From the NCBI GenBank assembly GCA_022225965.2, contig JAKJXP020000189.1, positions 1 through 37,110 of the forward strand: a DNA stretch of 37,110 nucleotides, written 5' to 3'. Positions 10,100 through 22,109 of the stretch are shown here, one piece after another. Positions within the stretch are counted from its first letter, which is position 1, and each line of letters begins with the position of its first letter. The stretch comes from Diatrype stigma. Taxonomy: Eukaryota > Ascomycota > Sordariomycetes > Xylariales > Diatrypaceae. Under the pieces are notes generated by a model that was not told the origin of the DNA, searched no databases, and saw only the letters and a list, made by a program, of their open reading frames with translations. The translations under genes were made by a program, and so were the position numbers.

Positions 10100-13000
10100 T
10101 CATAAAGAAATATATTAATAAAGATATGGCTAAATATTAAGAAAGCCTTAAATATATAATGGACGTTTATTAAAAATAAGTAATTGAAATTACGTATTTT
10201 TAACGGAACTAAAAAAATAAGGCTTTACGGGCCGTTATAAAATATAATAACGGAATAAAAATTATTCTTATCGTTTAAAACTAAGGGCCTTATAAAAAGC
10301 TTCGAATTAAGGCTTAAATAAAGGCTTTATAAGTCCGTTTATAATTTAATCCTTAATATTAACGTATTTAAAGTCGATCTTGTTATTATATTGCATTTCT
10401 TTATATTAAAAGTTTTAAATTGCGATATACTTAGATTTGTTATGGAACTTTGGATTATATATAAAAGCGAAAGCGCTTTAATTATTGCTATATATAATAA
10501 TAAGAAAATTGTCTTAAAAAGCATTTAGGTTTATAAATAGCTTTCGTAATTATATTGCTTTTTTTATTGTTTATATTTAACCGATAAATTCGGCTTAATA
10601 AAAGGAAAAAAATACTATTGGTTATGTTTTCGAGCTTTAGCTTATAGCATTATTTCTTAAGTTAAAGACTTATTTCGATATTAACCGCCGTATTTCTTTA
10701 TTATTATTTTAATTGGCATTAATAAAGCCTTATAAAATAAGTAACTTTTTTCGATATATTAATTCGTAATTTATCGTTATACGTAAATATTTAAAAATCT
10801 TTTTAATTGCCTTAAATTAAGATTCGTTTAATTTCGCTATATACTTATTATATATTAATATGGCATAAGCGATATTAAGTTTAATTCTTAATATGGTATA
10901 TATAAAATAGCCGATAGCCCTTTAGTATTAATGTTTTTCCGTATAATTCGGAACGAAATCCTTAAAGGGTGGCTTGATTTGTTCGATTATCGGAATATAT
11001 ATTGGTTTAGCTTGTTCGTATTTAGCCTTATCGGAATCCCAAAAGTTGAAATTATTTAAAACCTTTTTTAAATAATTTCGTTAAAATAAGTAAATGGTTT
11101 TATTGGCTTTATTTCGTCGGATTAACATATTAAGATAATAATTAACTTTATTTAAGTCGCTTATTTAAAAACGATTATTTAATGTTTTCTTAATTCTTTA
11201 TTTTTTTAAGGTTTAGGTTCGATTAAAAGAAAATTATTAACGTAAATAGCAATGTAATAATTTCCGTTAAAAAAACGCCATCGTCGGCGTCGAACGGAAT
11301 AAAGTTAAACTCCTTTAAAAAAATGGCGAAAGTTTAATATTAAATCCGTAAAACTTATTTAAGGCCATATAGCGCTTTATTAAATTTGCAATAACGTTTT
11401 AATTCATTATTAAATTTTAATAGCTGTTTAACGTATATTTCTTCGTCCATATCGCTATAAAAGAAAGCAATCTTAACGTTTATTTGGTATATCTTTAAAT
11501 CGAATGTTATAGCGATAACGAATAAAATTTTATAATTTATGGGTTTAATTATAATAACGAACGTTTTATCGAAGTTTATTTTTTTTAAAGCCCTTAATTA
11601 TTCATTTAGCTTCATACCGAATAATCTTTTTCTTAAGGCCGCGTTTTAATTTATATACTTATTTGTTAAATAATAATTTCCGACCGGTAAATAATTTATA
11701 AAGTATTTAGGTCTTATTATCGATTAATAATTAATATTCGTTTCTTATTGCTATATATCATTATTATTAATAAATATTATTTTTTGCTTTTTTTACGTTA
11801 GCTAATTTTATAACTTCTGCATATAATAGTATTATACCGAAAGTTATAACCATAAAATAAAAAACAATAAATTAATACCTATAACTAATAATTTCGTTTT
11901 AAAGTCATAATTTTAAATAACGTCGTAATTATTTACGCAATTATATATAAATAATATTATCGGCTTTATTGAAGAACTTTTTTGGCGTATTTATATCGTT
12001 TTTTAATTGCCGTTCGAAATTGGATTCGTTTTTAAATAAAAGATTAAATAAAGGATCGAATAAAGGATCGAATAAAAAATCGTAATCGTTTACGTATAAC
12101 GGTTATGGTATAGGATTTAAAGCATAAACTAAGGATCTGGTTTGCCGAAAAATGGGAAATAACTGTTTAATCGAAACATAAAGGGCTACGTCGTTATTCG
12201 GACGTAATCGCTTTGTTTTACGAAAATCTTCGATATTACTTTCGTTAAAGAAAATAAAATTAATTAATAAGTTCGTTTTTCCTTTTATTTCTTTTAATTA
12301 AATAATAAAAAGCCTTTTATTAAGAATTTCTTTTATTTCTTTTTAACGTTTCTTATTCCGAATAATAACGTTATTTTAATAAGAAAACTTTTAATAAAAC
12401 TGAACGTTATTAATATTCGTAATTCGATTCGAATTTAATAAAACAGTATAATTATAATTGCTTTAGCCTTAATATCTTAATATCTTATAAGGCATATCTT
12501 TATTTTTAAAAATCGATTTTTTGCCGAATTCGAATATAATACCCTTTATATTTATAATAATTATATAGTTATAAATAAATCGATTTCCGTATTATATTTT
12601 ATAAAGGATTTAATTTCCGATAAACGCGTTAAAAAAGCGAATAATAACATAATTCGCCGTTTGAAATAATATAAGCCAATATTTATTCGAAATATTGGCT
12701 TTATAAGCCTAACGCATTATTTTTCGAAATACATTTTTATAACGACCTATTATACGCTTATAAATGCCCTTTTATTAATATTATTATATAACAATATAAT
12801 ATAAAGCGATATTATTATTTCGATAAAATATTTCGAAAGCGTAGCTAAAGTTTTTGCCAGCTTAATTAAAAATTATTATATAATAGCGCTTTTTTAGCCG
12901 TTAAAGTTTTTAAAAGAAAATAACGAAAGCTTTTAAAAATTCCGATTTATATTTAAAGTTAAGAATTTAAAATATTTATATATAATCGCAAATTATTATG

Positions 13001-13700
13001 GCATAATATTTCGTATTATCGTAGCTTTTGTATTTTTGTTTTATTAAAATGCCGGCGATATTAATATAAAGAAATTCGAACTTATAAATGCCTTTATGCA
13101 GTTTTTTTATATAAAGAATTTCCTTTATCTTAAATAAGGCGCAATTTTTATAAAAATAATGTATATTAATTGGCTTAATATAACCTTTCGATTAAAGCTG
13201 TTTTAAGGCGGAATTGCCGATATGCTTTAAACGTTCGTACCAAATTTGCATATTAAAATTAAAAAGAAAATAAACGGTAAAGCAAATTATAACGTTAAAA
13301 TTCGATTAATTATTTGGCTAATTAATTAAATATAAGCCATTATTTTCGATAATAGTTAAGAACATTTTTTCGTTAATATAGCCGAAGCTGTTATTTTTTC
13401 GAAATAAAAACTTCGCTTTTTTTCCGATTAATTCGAAAACCGAAATGAAATTATAGCCTAATTTAAAGCTATATATTACATTTTTTAAAAGAATGGTTTT
13501 AATTTAACTATTAACGATGCATTATAAGTTATAATTATTCTTTTTAATAAAAATAATCGTAATGTTTCCGATATTAAGAATAACAAAACATTTGGCTTTT
13601 TTTAAATTAATAAAGCCGCTTTTATTATAAAACGAATAATAATTAATACCGTTATTTAAAATAAATATCTTTTTTAATTTAATAATTAAGCTTTTAATAT
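10100..13700 (-). pseudogene. Copia-2 pol: protease, integrase region, RT, RNase H
   Basis: On the minus strand, from high to low coordinates: protease and GAG-pre-integrase region (about 13680-13370; ILNNGINYYSFYNKSGFI, where the active Asp is probably the first Asn, then KLGYNFISVFELI and FRKNNSFGYINEK); a decayed integrase region (about 13300-12000, no catalytic residues resolved); RVT_2 reverse transcriptase (about 11900-10700), with DLKIYQINVKIAFFYSDMDE at about 11510-11440, the catalytic box IAIYVNN at 11233-11253 (YVDD in active elements) and the late LNIAYAILIYNKYIAKLNES block; RNase H (about 10690-10100; NNAISWSSKTQPIV, then EFIG). Both Asp residues of the RT box are Asn. In-frame stops are TAA/TAG at likely Gln and Trp codons. 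Confidence 0.85.
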
Positions 13701-14269
13701 TTTTTATAAAGGCGGCAATAAAGCAAATAAAAATTATATTTATAAAACAAAATTCTTTTAAAACGCAGGAGAAGGCTTTTAAAAAGTTATTTTATTCGTT
13801 GCTTTATACGTCGGCAAAAAGAATACTAAGCAAAAAAGATTTTTTTTTAAACATTATTAATAATTTTCCGGATTTAAAAAAGGCTGGTATTAAAATAAGC
13901 GAAGTTAATATAAGGTTAATATTTGCATTAATAAAGGAAAAGTTAACCTTTTTATTTATCGAGATAATAAGGCTTCTTATTTTTGGAATAAGGGAATTTG
14001 TTTTATTTAAGCCCTTATTGCTTATTTTTTAAAGCTTTTTTAAGACCATTTTGGTACGTTTAAATTTATTACGAACTTATATTTTTTTAATTAATTGGCT
14101 TTTTTTAAAAATAAGCTTTAAAACATTTATTATTAAAATAATTATTACTACAATAACGACATTTTAGGCGGTTTTTTTGTTATAAATGCCTTTAAATACG
14201 TAATCCGATTATTTTCCCTTTTGCAATATTAAGGCGACGCGTTAAAAAATAAAAACAATTAATTTTCCC

Positions 14270-15200
14270 TTTTATTTTTAAGCGGTTTCGAATTCGACAG
14301 CGGCGTTAATGGCTTTTTTTAAAGTTATAGCTTTTTTTGTTACGGTATTTTCGTTATTAATTTCGTTAATAAATATATAATTAAATTTCCATATCGTTAG
14401 TTATAAGTTAAAATCGGAACTTAGCCCATTAAGGAATTTTTAAACGACATAAAAGTCGGGCTATTTTAAATCCTTATGGAAAATGCTTATCTTAATATTA
14501 AGCTCCTTTAGTTTAAAAACAAACTTAACGATACTGCCGTAGGATTTTCGTAAAGTTTTTACTTATTTGCGATAATAATATTACAATTCGTTTCGGCCTT
14601 TAAAATTATATTTTTTTGCGATAGCTTCTTATAAGTTTTTAATAATATTTAAAAGCTTAGCATCGGTTAAAGCGAAACGGAAATTAATATTCCATAATAA
14701 ATTAAATCGAATAACCGTAATGGCTTTATTATTTTTATTTTCTTATTTTAAATTAAACTTAAAAATTATTTTCGGTTTTATTGTTTCTTTTTATGGATTA
14801 AATTGCTGTTATTTCTTTAAAAAAATAACGTTTATATTTTATTAGGCCCAGTTATGTCTTTATTGCTTTGGCTTAAACGTAATATTAAGCCGTTATTTCC
14901 AGCTTATTTTTAGATTTCGCTTTTAAAGCTAAAATCGATATTTTCGTTACGTTATCGTTAAATGAATTTTTTAAATTGCTTTTTTAACGGCAAGCCCTTA
15001 ATGTTAACATCGAATTTAAAAATAAATAAACGTCGTTAACGTTATTTCTTAATAAGTAAAAAACAAAAATAAGGTTCTTAAGTTTTTAAATAAGATTTAA
15101 AATAAGTTTTAAAGTAAACCTTTAAATAAGCCTCCGAATAAGCCTCCGGATAAGCCTTTTAATAAGCTTCCAAATAAGTTTCCGGTTAATCCTTTAAATG
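14270..15200 (-). pseudogene. Copia-2 gag
   Basis: The minus-strand frame reads KTLRKSYGSIVKFVFKLKEL and then HKDLK-stop-PDFYVV-stop-KFLNGLSSDF, the UBN2-type Gag pattern of Copia elements; this lies at about 14560-14270. The upstream part, 14600-15960, is too mutated to fix a start. A weak match to a zinc knuckle near 14830-14880 was not solid enough to call. Confidence 0.65.
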
Positions 15201-15962
15201 CGTCTTTAAGGGTTTAGGAAATAATAAGAATAAAAGCAATAAAATAACTTCGAAACCAAAAAAATTAAAGTCGTTATAAAATAAAAATATCGAAACTTAA
15301 AAGTTATCCAAAAATTGATTTCGTTTTGATAATAATAATAATAAATAATTTATATCTTTAAAGGTTTTAATAAAAACTTTAACGACGTTTAGTTATAAGA
15401 ATTCTTTTAAGAAATAAGGAAAATAATGTTCGTTTAAAAAACGAATAATATTAAAAGAAACTATCGAATTCCTTAAACGAAAAGGGTATTTAATATTTAA
15501 GGCCATTTTAATGTTTTTGGTTTTTATTTTCTTTCGTATTTTCGTTAATACTAATATATATTTTGTTATTTTTAATTTACGATAAAACAATAAGGCGTAT
15601 TAAATAAAGGAATAATAGGAATTAAATAAATAAAAAGAAAAGTTAAATTATTCTTAATATATATTAATATTACGTATACGGTTTATTTAATAATCGAAGG
15701 CTTTCGGTATTTCCGAAGCGTTTTATCGTAATATTTAAACGTTTCGATAGCGGCAAATTAATCGAAATAACGGTAAAACTTTTACCGTACGGCGTTTAAA
15801 AGCGTTCGAAATACGTAAAAATATTCGTATGCGTTTTAATTTCGTTACCGTAATAATAAAAGCTTATAAAAGCGGAAATAATTTCGATAAATCTCGATAA
15901 AACTTAAATACGAAATTAACGAAAATAATAACGATAGTTTTATTAAAACAAGTAATTTTAAA

Positions 15963-15980
15963 CAAACCGGGTTCATAATT
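15963..15980 (-). other. Copia-2 primer-binding site
   Basis: On the minus strand the bases directly after the 5' LTR read AATTATGAACCCGGTTTG. This is GGTTATGAGCCCGG with three G to A transitions, which fits the complement of the initiator tRNA-Met anticodon arm. It is the same class of primer site as in Copia-1 and fixes the element's orientation. Confidence 0.55.
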
Positions 15981-16100
15981 TATTAAATATATAAGATAAA
16001 TATCCGTTAAATTCCATATTAAGTATTTAGCCAAAGGGCTAAGGGGATTATATTAATATATATATACAATATATATGGGGCGTATTACCCCTATTCAACA
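15981..16100 (-). repeat. Copia-2 5' LTR (right copy)
   Basis: It is 120 bp and matches 8821-8940. It ends ..CCCCTATTCAACA on the plus strand, so on the minus strand it starts TGTTGAATAGGGG with the canonical TG. The target duplication AATCC follows at 16101-16105. Confidence 0.92.
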
Positions 16101-16591
16101 AATCCATAACCGATTAAGGCCGTTCATTTGATGCCGATAAAGTCAGTGGCCACGCATCCAGCCTGTTACTGCGGCTATGTCGACTGTTATGGACCAATAT
16201 TCCAGCAGGCCAGTTCTAGTCTCCCCTCACCGACGGCTATAAGCACGGACGGATAATTGCATCAGACTCGGTGATGACTCCAACCGTCTGGTTTTGGATG
16301 GGCGTCTCCCCCATGCGCCTAGACAGGGTTACACTGCAGTCTATTCAAGCGAGAAAGAAAATAAGATATCTCGGAGTAGGAGCACAATTGGAAATTGTGA
16401 TGTCCTGTAGTAATATCTATGCAGGTCTCATCAGCTACAAAATTCGCTTTATCAACCCCGCACCAAAAATAACAGAGGGAAGCTGTACTTATGTAGATTG
16501 TTGCCCAGTGTGCTTCTCTTCTTTTCTTCTCCACTCCCGAAAATACTACCTCGGAATTATCCTTAATCAACAAAAATCATCAGTCGTCGCC
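16101..16591 (+). promoter_or_regulatory. upstream region of the P450 gene
   Basis: About 490 bp of GC-normal DNA lies between the Copia-2 LTR and the P450 start. It holds a CCAAT word (16194-16198) and a CTATAAG word (16237-16243), both more than 300 bp from the ATG, so their use is doubtful. The sequence just before the start, CGTCGCC-ATG, is a good fungal start context. The same frame as exon 1 is open back to 16271, but that upstream stretch has no P450 features and I treat it as leader. Confidence 0.45.
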
Positions 16592-18353
16592 ATGACATCA
16601 ATTGCTCTTGCTCTTTCATCTTTGCCTCTAGGCTTGCTGGCAGCTAACTTTACTCCCCTGAACGTTCTATGCCTCCTCGGGCTGTATCTTGCCTGCAAGT
16701 TGGCGCTGGGTCTATACAATATTTCACCTTTGCACCCCCTTTACCATTTTCCGGGGCCCAGGCTTGCCGCCATGTCGTATATTTATGAGTTATACTACGA
16801 TCTCATCCTCCTAGGCAGATATTCGCATGAGATCAAACGAATGCACGAAAAGTACGGTAAGTCTCACTATACGTGTTTTCACGGAAGTTCGTAAGAAGTT
16901 GTTCTAAGCCGGTTGCTAGGACCCATCGTTCGGATTAATCCCGAGGAGCTTCACTGCGATGACCCTGATTTTGCGGACGAAATAGCTCCGGCTAGCACTG
17001 CACGAGTACGTGATAGACCCAACCATTTTTTGAAGTCCTTCGCCGGACCAGCAAAGGTGGCGACGGCTGCCACTCGGGAGCATGAGCTGCACAGGCGACG
17101 CAAGAATGCCGTCAGCCGTTTCTTCTCCCGCGCGCAGATGTTGCGGCTGGAGCCCGAGATCCACGCCATGGCCCAGAAGATGTGCGATAAGATCCTCATG
17201 TGCGCCGGCAAAGGCCCCGTGGAGATGATCCACGTCTTTGGCTGCTTCGCTGCCGACACTATCTCCCAGTATGCCTACGGCACGCCGTTTGGATTCTTGG
17301 ACCAAGACGGGTGGTTGCCCAACTTAAAGCCCGGGCTAGAAGCAATCTCAAGGACGCAGTACCTGTTTCGTTTCATCCCGGTCCTGAGGCACTTGGTTGC
17401 CTTTGCCCCCTACCTGGGCAAGCTCATGGGTGCCAATATCGCAAGGCTGATGAAAGACATGTATGAGACAATTCCTGATCTTATCATGAAAGCAAAGAAA
17501 GATCCCGCGAAGGGTCGAATCTTCACCGAGCTGCTCGACTCATCCCTTCCGGAGGAGGAAAAAACGCTATATCGTCTCTCTGGTGAGGGGTTCTCTCTAA
17601 TCGCAGCAGGCACTGAGTCACCAGCAGTAAGTACAAAGTCAAATTTCATTGGCATATACCCCAAAGCATATGGACGTGGCTATCTTAGCTAACTGGTATC
17701 ACTCTACAGAATACGCTGATTATCATTACATACTTCCTTCTGACACGACCTAAAATTACTGCTCGTCTTGCCGAGGACCTGAGAGGGATTAACCCCGGGG
17801 AGCTGTCTTGGTGTGATCTAGAGCAGCGCCCCTACCTGAATGGAGTGATCTACGAGGGTTTGCGGATGTCGTACGGAATGTCCTCGCGTCTTGCGATGGT
17901 CCCACGTAATGAAGACCTCCACTACCAGCACGGAGACTACCAATACGTCATTCCCCGAGGCACCGCCATAGGCATGAGCTCGTCTATAGCGCACCACGAC
18001 GAGAACGTGTTTCCTAACTCGCATGAGTTCGCACCCGAGCGTTGGATCAATGCCCAGGGACAGAAGAACAAGGCGTTGGAAAAATACATGACATCTTTCG
18101 GCAAAGGAACTCGCCAATGCCTCGGCATGAAGTACCCACGTCCCACTCCGCATTGCAGTCGCTGACTTACTAACCATTTGTGCCCAGCCTTGCGTTTTGC
18201 GAGCTTTACCTGGTAGTGGCGGCTATGGTCCTCCGTTCCATTCCACGTATGGAGATATACGACACCAATTGGGATGATATTGCTTACGACTACGATCTGC
18301 TGACGCCACAGCCGAAGAAGGGTGCGCGCGGACTGCGCGTCACGATCACCTAG
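16592..18353 (+). CDS. cytochrome P450 monooxygenase, apparently intact
   Basis: Four exons, 16592-16856, 16920-17626, 17710-18131 and 18188-18353, join to 1560 nt coding for 519 aa, the usual length for a fungal microsomal P450. Introns of 63, 83 and 56 bp begin GT and end AG; introns 2 and 3 contain CTAAC branch points. Residues 1 to about 45 are hydrophobic (ER anchor), followed by the hinge HFPGP. Motifs present: I-helix AGTES (318-322; Ser where Thr is usual), ExxR (E373-R376), PERW (433-436) and heme-binding [10 protein letters not shown] (454-463, Cys461). The enzyme would hydroxylate or oxidise a small hydrophobic substrate using a P450 reductase. The style resembles CYP58/Tri4-like secondary-metabolism P450s, an inference from memory. 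No partner genes are in the window, and no stop or frameshift was found. Confidence 0.93.
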
Positions 18354-18540
18354 ATTGTTGTCAAGACGCTAGGCAAAGTACCCCCTTACAGCCCACCTCC
18401 TCACGACTAAGGAAATGCGAAGTACGTCAAGCAACCGTCGGACATACACAAAGGCTATCGTATCGATCATAATACGGCTAATAGAAAGCAAAGCCAAAGC
18501 ATAATCAAGCGGCGGGGCATGTCTAACCAGGTTAACCGGC
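18354..18540. other. P450 3' flank, end of host island
   Basis: GC-normal sequence after the P450 stop changes abruptly to AT-rich DNA at about 18541. It should contain the 3' UTR, but no clear polyadenylation signal could be assigned. Confidence 0.5.
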
Positions 18541-18946
18541 TTATATATAATATTTAAGCTTTAAGGTTATAAATAATTTACAGGTTTAAAAAAATCCATC
18601 TTTTAAACTCTTTCTTTTATAATAATAATAGCGTAATATAATAACTTTTAATTCGTTAATTATTTTTATTCGTTTATTAACTTTTACGAAATTTATTAAA
18701 TAATTTTAAATAATTATAACTTTTATTCGTTTTTTATTATCATTTTTTCGATTATGCGTTTTTAATGCGTTTTTATTGCGCTTTTATTACTCTTTAAGTT
18801 ATAATAGCTTTAGTTTAATTTAATTAAGCTAGCGCCTTTTATTAACGCATTTCTTTTAAAATTTCTTATATTACGAAATTTAAGGTTATAATAATACATA
18901 AGCTTAATTAAACCGTTACGTTTTAATAACGTATTTCTTTTTAATA
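18541..18946. repeat. unassigned mutated repeat DNA with an 84-bp imperfect tandem
   Basis: AT-rich sequence lies left of the DIRS-like element. A unit of about 84 bp starting CCTTTTATTAACGCATTTC (about 18836) is repeated imperfectly from about 18920 (CGTTTTAATAACGTATTTC). The segment 18858-18910 also resembles 31768-31817, the DNA just right of the DIRS-like element. This may be the left part of the Gypsy-2 element into which the DIRS-like element inserted, but no LTR end could be fixed. Confidence 0.4.
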
Positions 18947-19041
18947 AATTAATTTACGGGTTTAAAACAATTTCATATCGTAACCTGCTATTTATAATAA
19001 TAACAATTAATAATTCGATTAACTTTATAACCGCGCCGCCG
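18947..19041 (+). repeat. DIRS-like left terminal repeat A1
   Basis: It is 95 bp, AATTAATTTACGGG.. to ..CGCGCCGCCG, and aligns without gaps to A2 at 23254-23348. Most differences are C/T or A/G. It begins with the AATTAATTTA core that also ends repeat B, the probable recombination site. Confidence 0.78.
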
Positions 19042-19439
19042 CTTTTATTTTAAATTTCGATTCGAAACCTTTATAAATATTTTTGAAATTCGATTTATTA
19101 ATTAATTATTATTTATTTATAAATTTCGATATAATAAATCCTAACCATATTCTTATATCCATTTTTGTTACCCAAAACGCGCTTTTAAGAATTGTCGCTG
19201 CGGGTATCGAAAAACGCATAACGCGTTCCTTATTAAAGGCGCCGGCGGCTTTTAATATAATATTAAAAACCGATACGGTCGGTCTTTTGCCGCCGATTAC
19301 AAAGCTTTCGAAAATATTATGCGTAAATACGGCTAACGAATTTTTCAAATCCGTTTTTTTAATCGAAAAATTTAATTTTTGCAAATGCCGGCTTAAAATA
19401 TATAAGATCGAATTAAAAAAATAAGAGCTATAAAATAAA

Positions 19440-20400
19440 ATGGCCCGTCGATATTATAAAAAAAAAACCCAAAAATACGGTTCGAACTTAAACGACGAAA
19501 TTAATAAATATCTTAATATCGTAATAAATATTGCGAATATATTTCTAAATATAAAAATACGTTACGTAATGCAAATATTCGAATTTAAATTTAAACCTTT
19601 AAATTTAATTAAATTCCGAATTAACGTTTATTCGAAAGCGCAAAACGAAATTTTAAACGTTCGTATCGTTAATTCCGAATTTCGGTTCGTTTTTAATATC
19701 GGAAAAATCCTTTATTACGGTTCCGATTTATATATTTTTTTTAATGCTTTATTCGATATATAAAGATTTACGTTCGTTTTTTTAATGTATTTAAACGTAT
19801 AAATCAACATTATACGTTTCGCCGAATATATAACGAAATACGAATAAGCTTATCGAATAAAGCATATATTTATATATATAATAATTCGTATAGTTTTTGC
19901 GATAAATCTCGATTATAACGTAACGGAATAAAAAAACGAAAACCCGGATTAAATTAACGAGTTTTTTTTTAACGCGCTTAAAATATATAACGAAAACGCT
20001 TCGGCATTAATAAAAGCCCGAAAAACCTTTTAAAGAAATACTTGCCGCAATTAAAATAAAAACGAATATATTCAAAAGGCTTTCGGTAATAAATACGAAA
20101 GGCCTTATAAATGTATTAATTATAACGGAAATTATAAAATAAGCAAATATAATAATAAATCCGAATAAAATTCGAATATTATTACGTTCGGTTTTAATAA
20201 TTTATTTATAATACCGAAATATTCGGAAATAATTTAATTATTCGTTCGAATATATAACCTTTTTTCGGTTAAGCCGAATATTAATATATTCCTTTTTTCT
20301 GAAATCTTTTTTATAAGCGAAGGTTTTTTTTAAGATTTTTCGTTTTCCTTAATTACCGAAAAATAAAAGGCCGTTTTCGGACGTTATTTTGGAAAGCTTC
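19440..20400 (+). pseudogene. DIRS-like gag with zinc knuckle
   Basis: A single plus-strand frame opens with ATG at 19440 (MARRYYKKKTQKYGSNLNDE), stays open to 19763, and continues with only TAA stops. A CX2CX3HX4C zinc knuckle lies at 20112-20150, spelled CINYNGNYKISKY: its second Cys, His and last Cys all read Tyr, each explained by one G to A or C to T change. The same frame runs on into the RT domain, so Gag and RT may have been one polyprotein. Family identity rests on position and the knuckle. The open frame 19083-19424 upstream is unassigned. Confidence 0.65.
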
Positions 20401-21700
20401 TTATTATAATCGACGGCATATTTATATACGGCGTTTAATTCGGTTATACGCAATAACTTTTATCGGTAATTTCCGGAAATTTCGTAATAACTTACGAAAA
20501 TCCGGCAATAATTTAATAATAATTAAAAGGCGACTTTATATTCGGTCGCATTATTGTTGTTTCGTTTTTTTTACCGTTCGGTTTCGTATTAAAACCGAAC
20601 GAAAAATGGCGTAAGATATATTATTCTTTTTATTTTTTAAAGAATTCGATTAACGATTAAATTTCCGAAATAAATGCCATATTTAAATATATTACGATCG
20701 AAAACGTTTTTAATTTCGTATGCCGTTTCGATAAGGAATTTGTTTTCGTTAAAGAAAACCTTAAAAACGCGTTTTGCATAATATTAGTAACGACATTATA
20801 ACGTCGGTTATTCGGTTTTAAATAACGCAAAAAGTTTTATTACGAAAATTACTTTTTATTCGGCTTTCGTATAGTTTTATATTTATTTAATTTATTTATA
20901 AAGGTTTTTTATTAAATGCTTTTTGTATTATTTATCGAAATATTAATCGCTTATTATTTTAACGATTTTATTTTCGTATTCTTTTTTCGGAAAAATCGCA
21001 ATTTCGTTATATTGTTTTATAATAAATTAATTGCCGCATTAGGAATTTTCCCAAATCCCGGAAAAAACAATTAAAACATAACCCTCGAAATTTTTGAAAT
21101 CGAAATCGATATAACATTAATAAGCGCCCGTTTATTAAAACGAAAATTTACGAAAATTAATAAGTTAATTATTAATGTTTTTACCGTAAGTATTTTGTTT
21201 TACCGTTAAACCAAATGGATCGCCGATTTTTTAAGCTTTTATATAACGATAATGCCTTTAAATAAATCCTTTTTATACGGAATTTAAGGCTTTTTTGTTT
21301 TTATACATAATTTACGTTTATACTTTTCGTTTAATAACGGCGCCGTAAGAAATTTACGGTAATAAAAGAATTTCTTTCGGAATTCTAACGGCATTTATTT
21401 ATTAATAAATTTAAATCGAACGGTTTTTTATTTGTTTACGGATCTTTCGAAATCCGTATTTAGGAACTTTTAATATTATAAAAGCCCGGTTTAAAAAAAT
21501 TAATATACGATCCTATTTATTTCGATTATTTAAGCCTTTTATTATTTGTTCGGCAAAAACGAATTATAATTTTTAATTAATATTTTCGAATTAATTATAA
21601 TTTAAAAAGCTTTTTTATTATTCGATTTAGCTTAAATATATAATACGATTATCGTATATATTGATAATATAACGGCTTAATACGGCTTATTTAGTTTTAA
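20401..21700 (+). pseudogene. DIRS-type reverse transcriptase / RNase H
   Basis: The frame is the same as the gag. It reads LPFGFVLKPNEKWRKIYYSF (about 20575), then NDWISEINA-like sequence with a stop at the Trp codon, LFGFK, the catalytic box AYYFNDFIF (20952-20978; YLDD in active relatives, now FND) and TKINKLI..ADFLSFYITIMPLN (about 21150-21260). The G..LKP...WRKI.. start and the ..FLSF.. thumb region are characteristic of DIRS1-class RTs, as I remember the family. RNase H sequence (NRTVFYLFTDLSKS, then YYLFGKNE and NIFEL) follows to about 21650. The enzyme would copy element RNA into DNA. It is inactivated by the Asp to Asn change and many TAA/TAG stops. Confidence 0.8.
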
Positions 21701-22109
21701 AATAAAGGCAACCTTTTCGATAAACGCTTTTTATAACGTCTTCGTTCGTTAAACGGAATTTAATATTAATTTTATAACGATATATATATCGTCGGCCGAA
21801 AATATATTTGCGAATGCATTTTTTCGACGAAACTAATAATCGATTATTAATTTGTATTTTAATTAATAAACGCTTATAATATTAAGTTTTCGAATAATTT
21901 CGTAATACAAATATCGCGAATTCTTTTAACGAATATTACGTAAGATTATTTTAGGCCGGATTCGCTTTAAATATTCGAAAAATTTATAACATAATAATAC
22001 GTTCGTACGAATTATAATATTAACGGTACGCATTTTATCGTAATCGATAATAGCAATTATCTTTTCGAAATAAATATTCGATTAAGCCTTCGATCGGATA
22101 TAAAACCGG

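Larger units (their letters stand above)
8821..16100 (-). mobile_element. Copia-2: complete, mutated Ty1/Copia retrotransposon, minus strand
   Basis: Two 120-bp LTRs (8821-8940 and 15981-16100) are flanked by the 5-bp target duplication AATCC (8816-8820 and 16101-16105). Reading the minus strand from 16100 downward gives 5' LTR, tRNA-Met-type primer site, gag, protease, RT, RNase H, an extra ORF and 3' LTR. It is 7.3 kb long with unusually short LTRs, and it is a different family from Copia-1. It keeps many CpG but is full of TAA/TAG stops. It lies about 490 bp upstream of the P450 start and points away from it. Confidence 0.93.

Noticed and set aside
13799..14032. Plus-strand 77-aa open frame and similar ones in Copia-2 (e.g. 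15393-15590, 10339-10524 minus)
   Set aside because: The plus-strand frame is antisense to Copia-2, and the minus-strand ones are parts or shadows of its degenerate genes.
16271..16591. Upstream in-frame extension of the P450 exon 1 (107 codons, ATG at 16271)
   Set aside because: It has no P450 features. Starting at 16592 gives the usual membrane anchor, a normal total length of 519 aa and a good start context.
17818..18177. Minus-strand and alternative-frame ORFs over the P450 exons
   Set aside because: They are shadows of the P450 coding sequence.
19109..19384. Minus-strand 91-aa open frame near A1
   Set aside because: It overlaps a plus-strand frame (19083-19424) on the coding strand of the DIRS-like element; neither has recognisable features.
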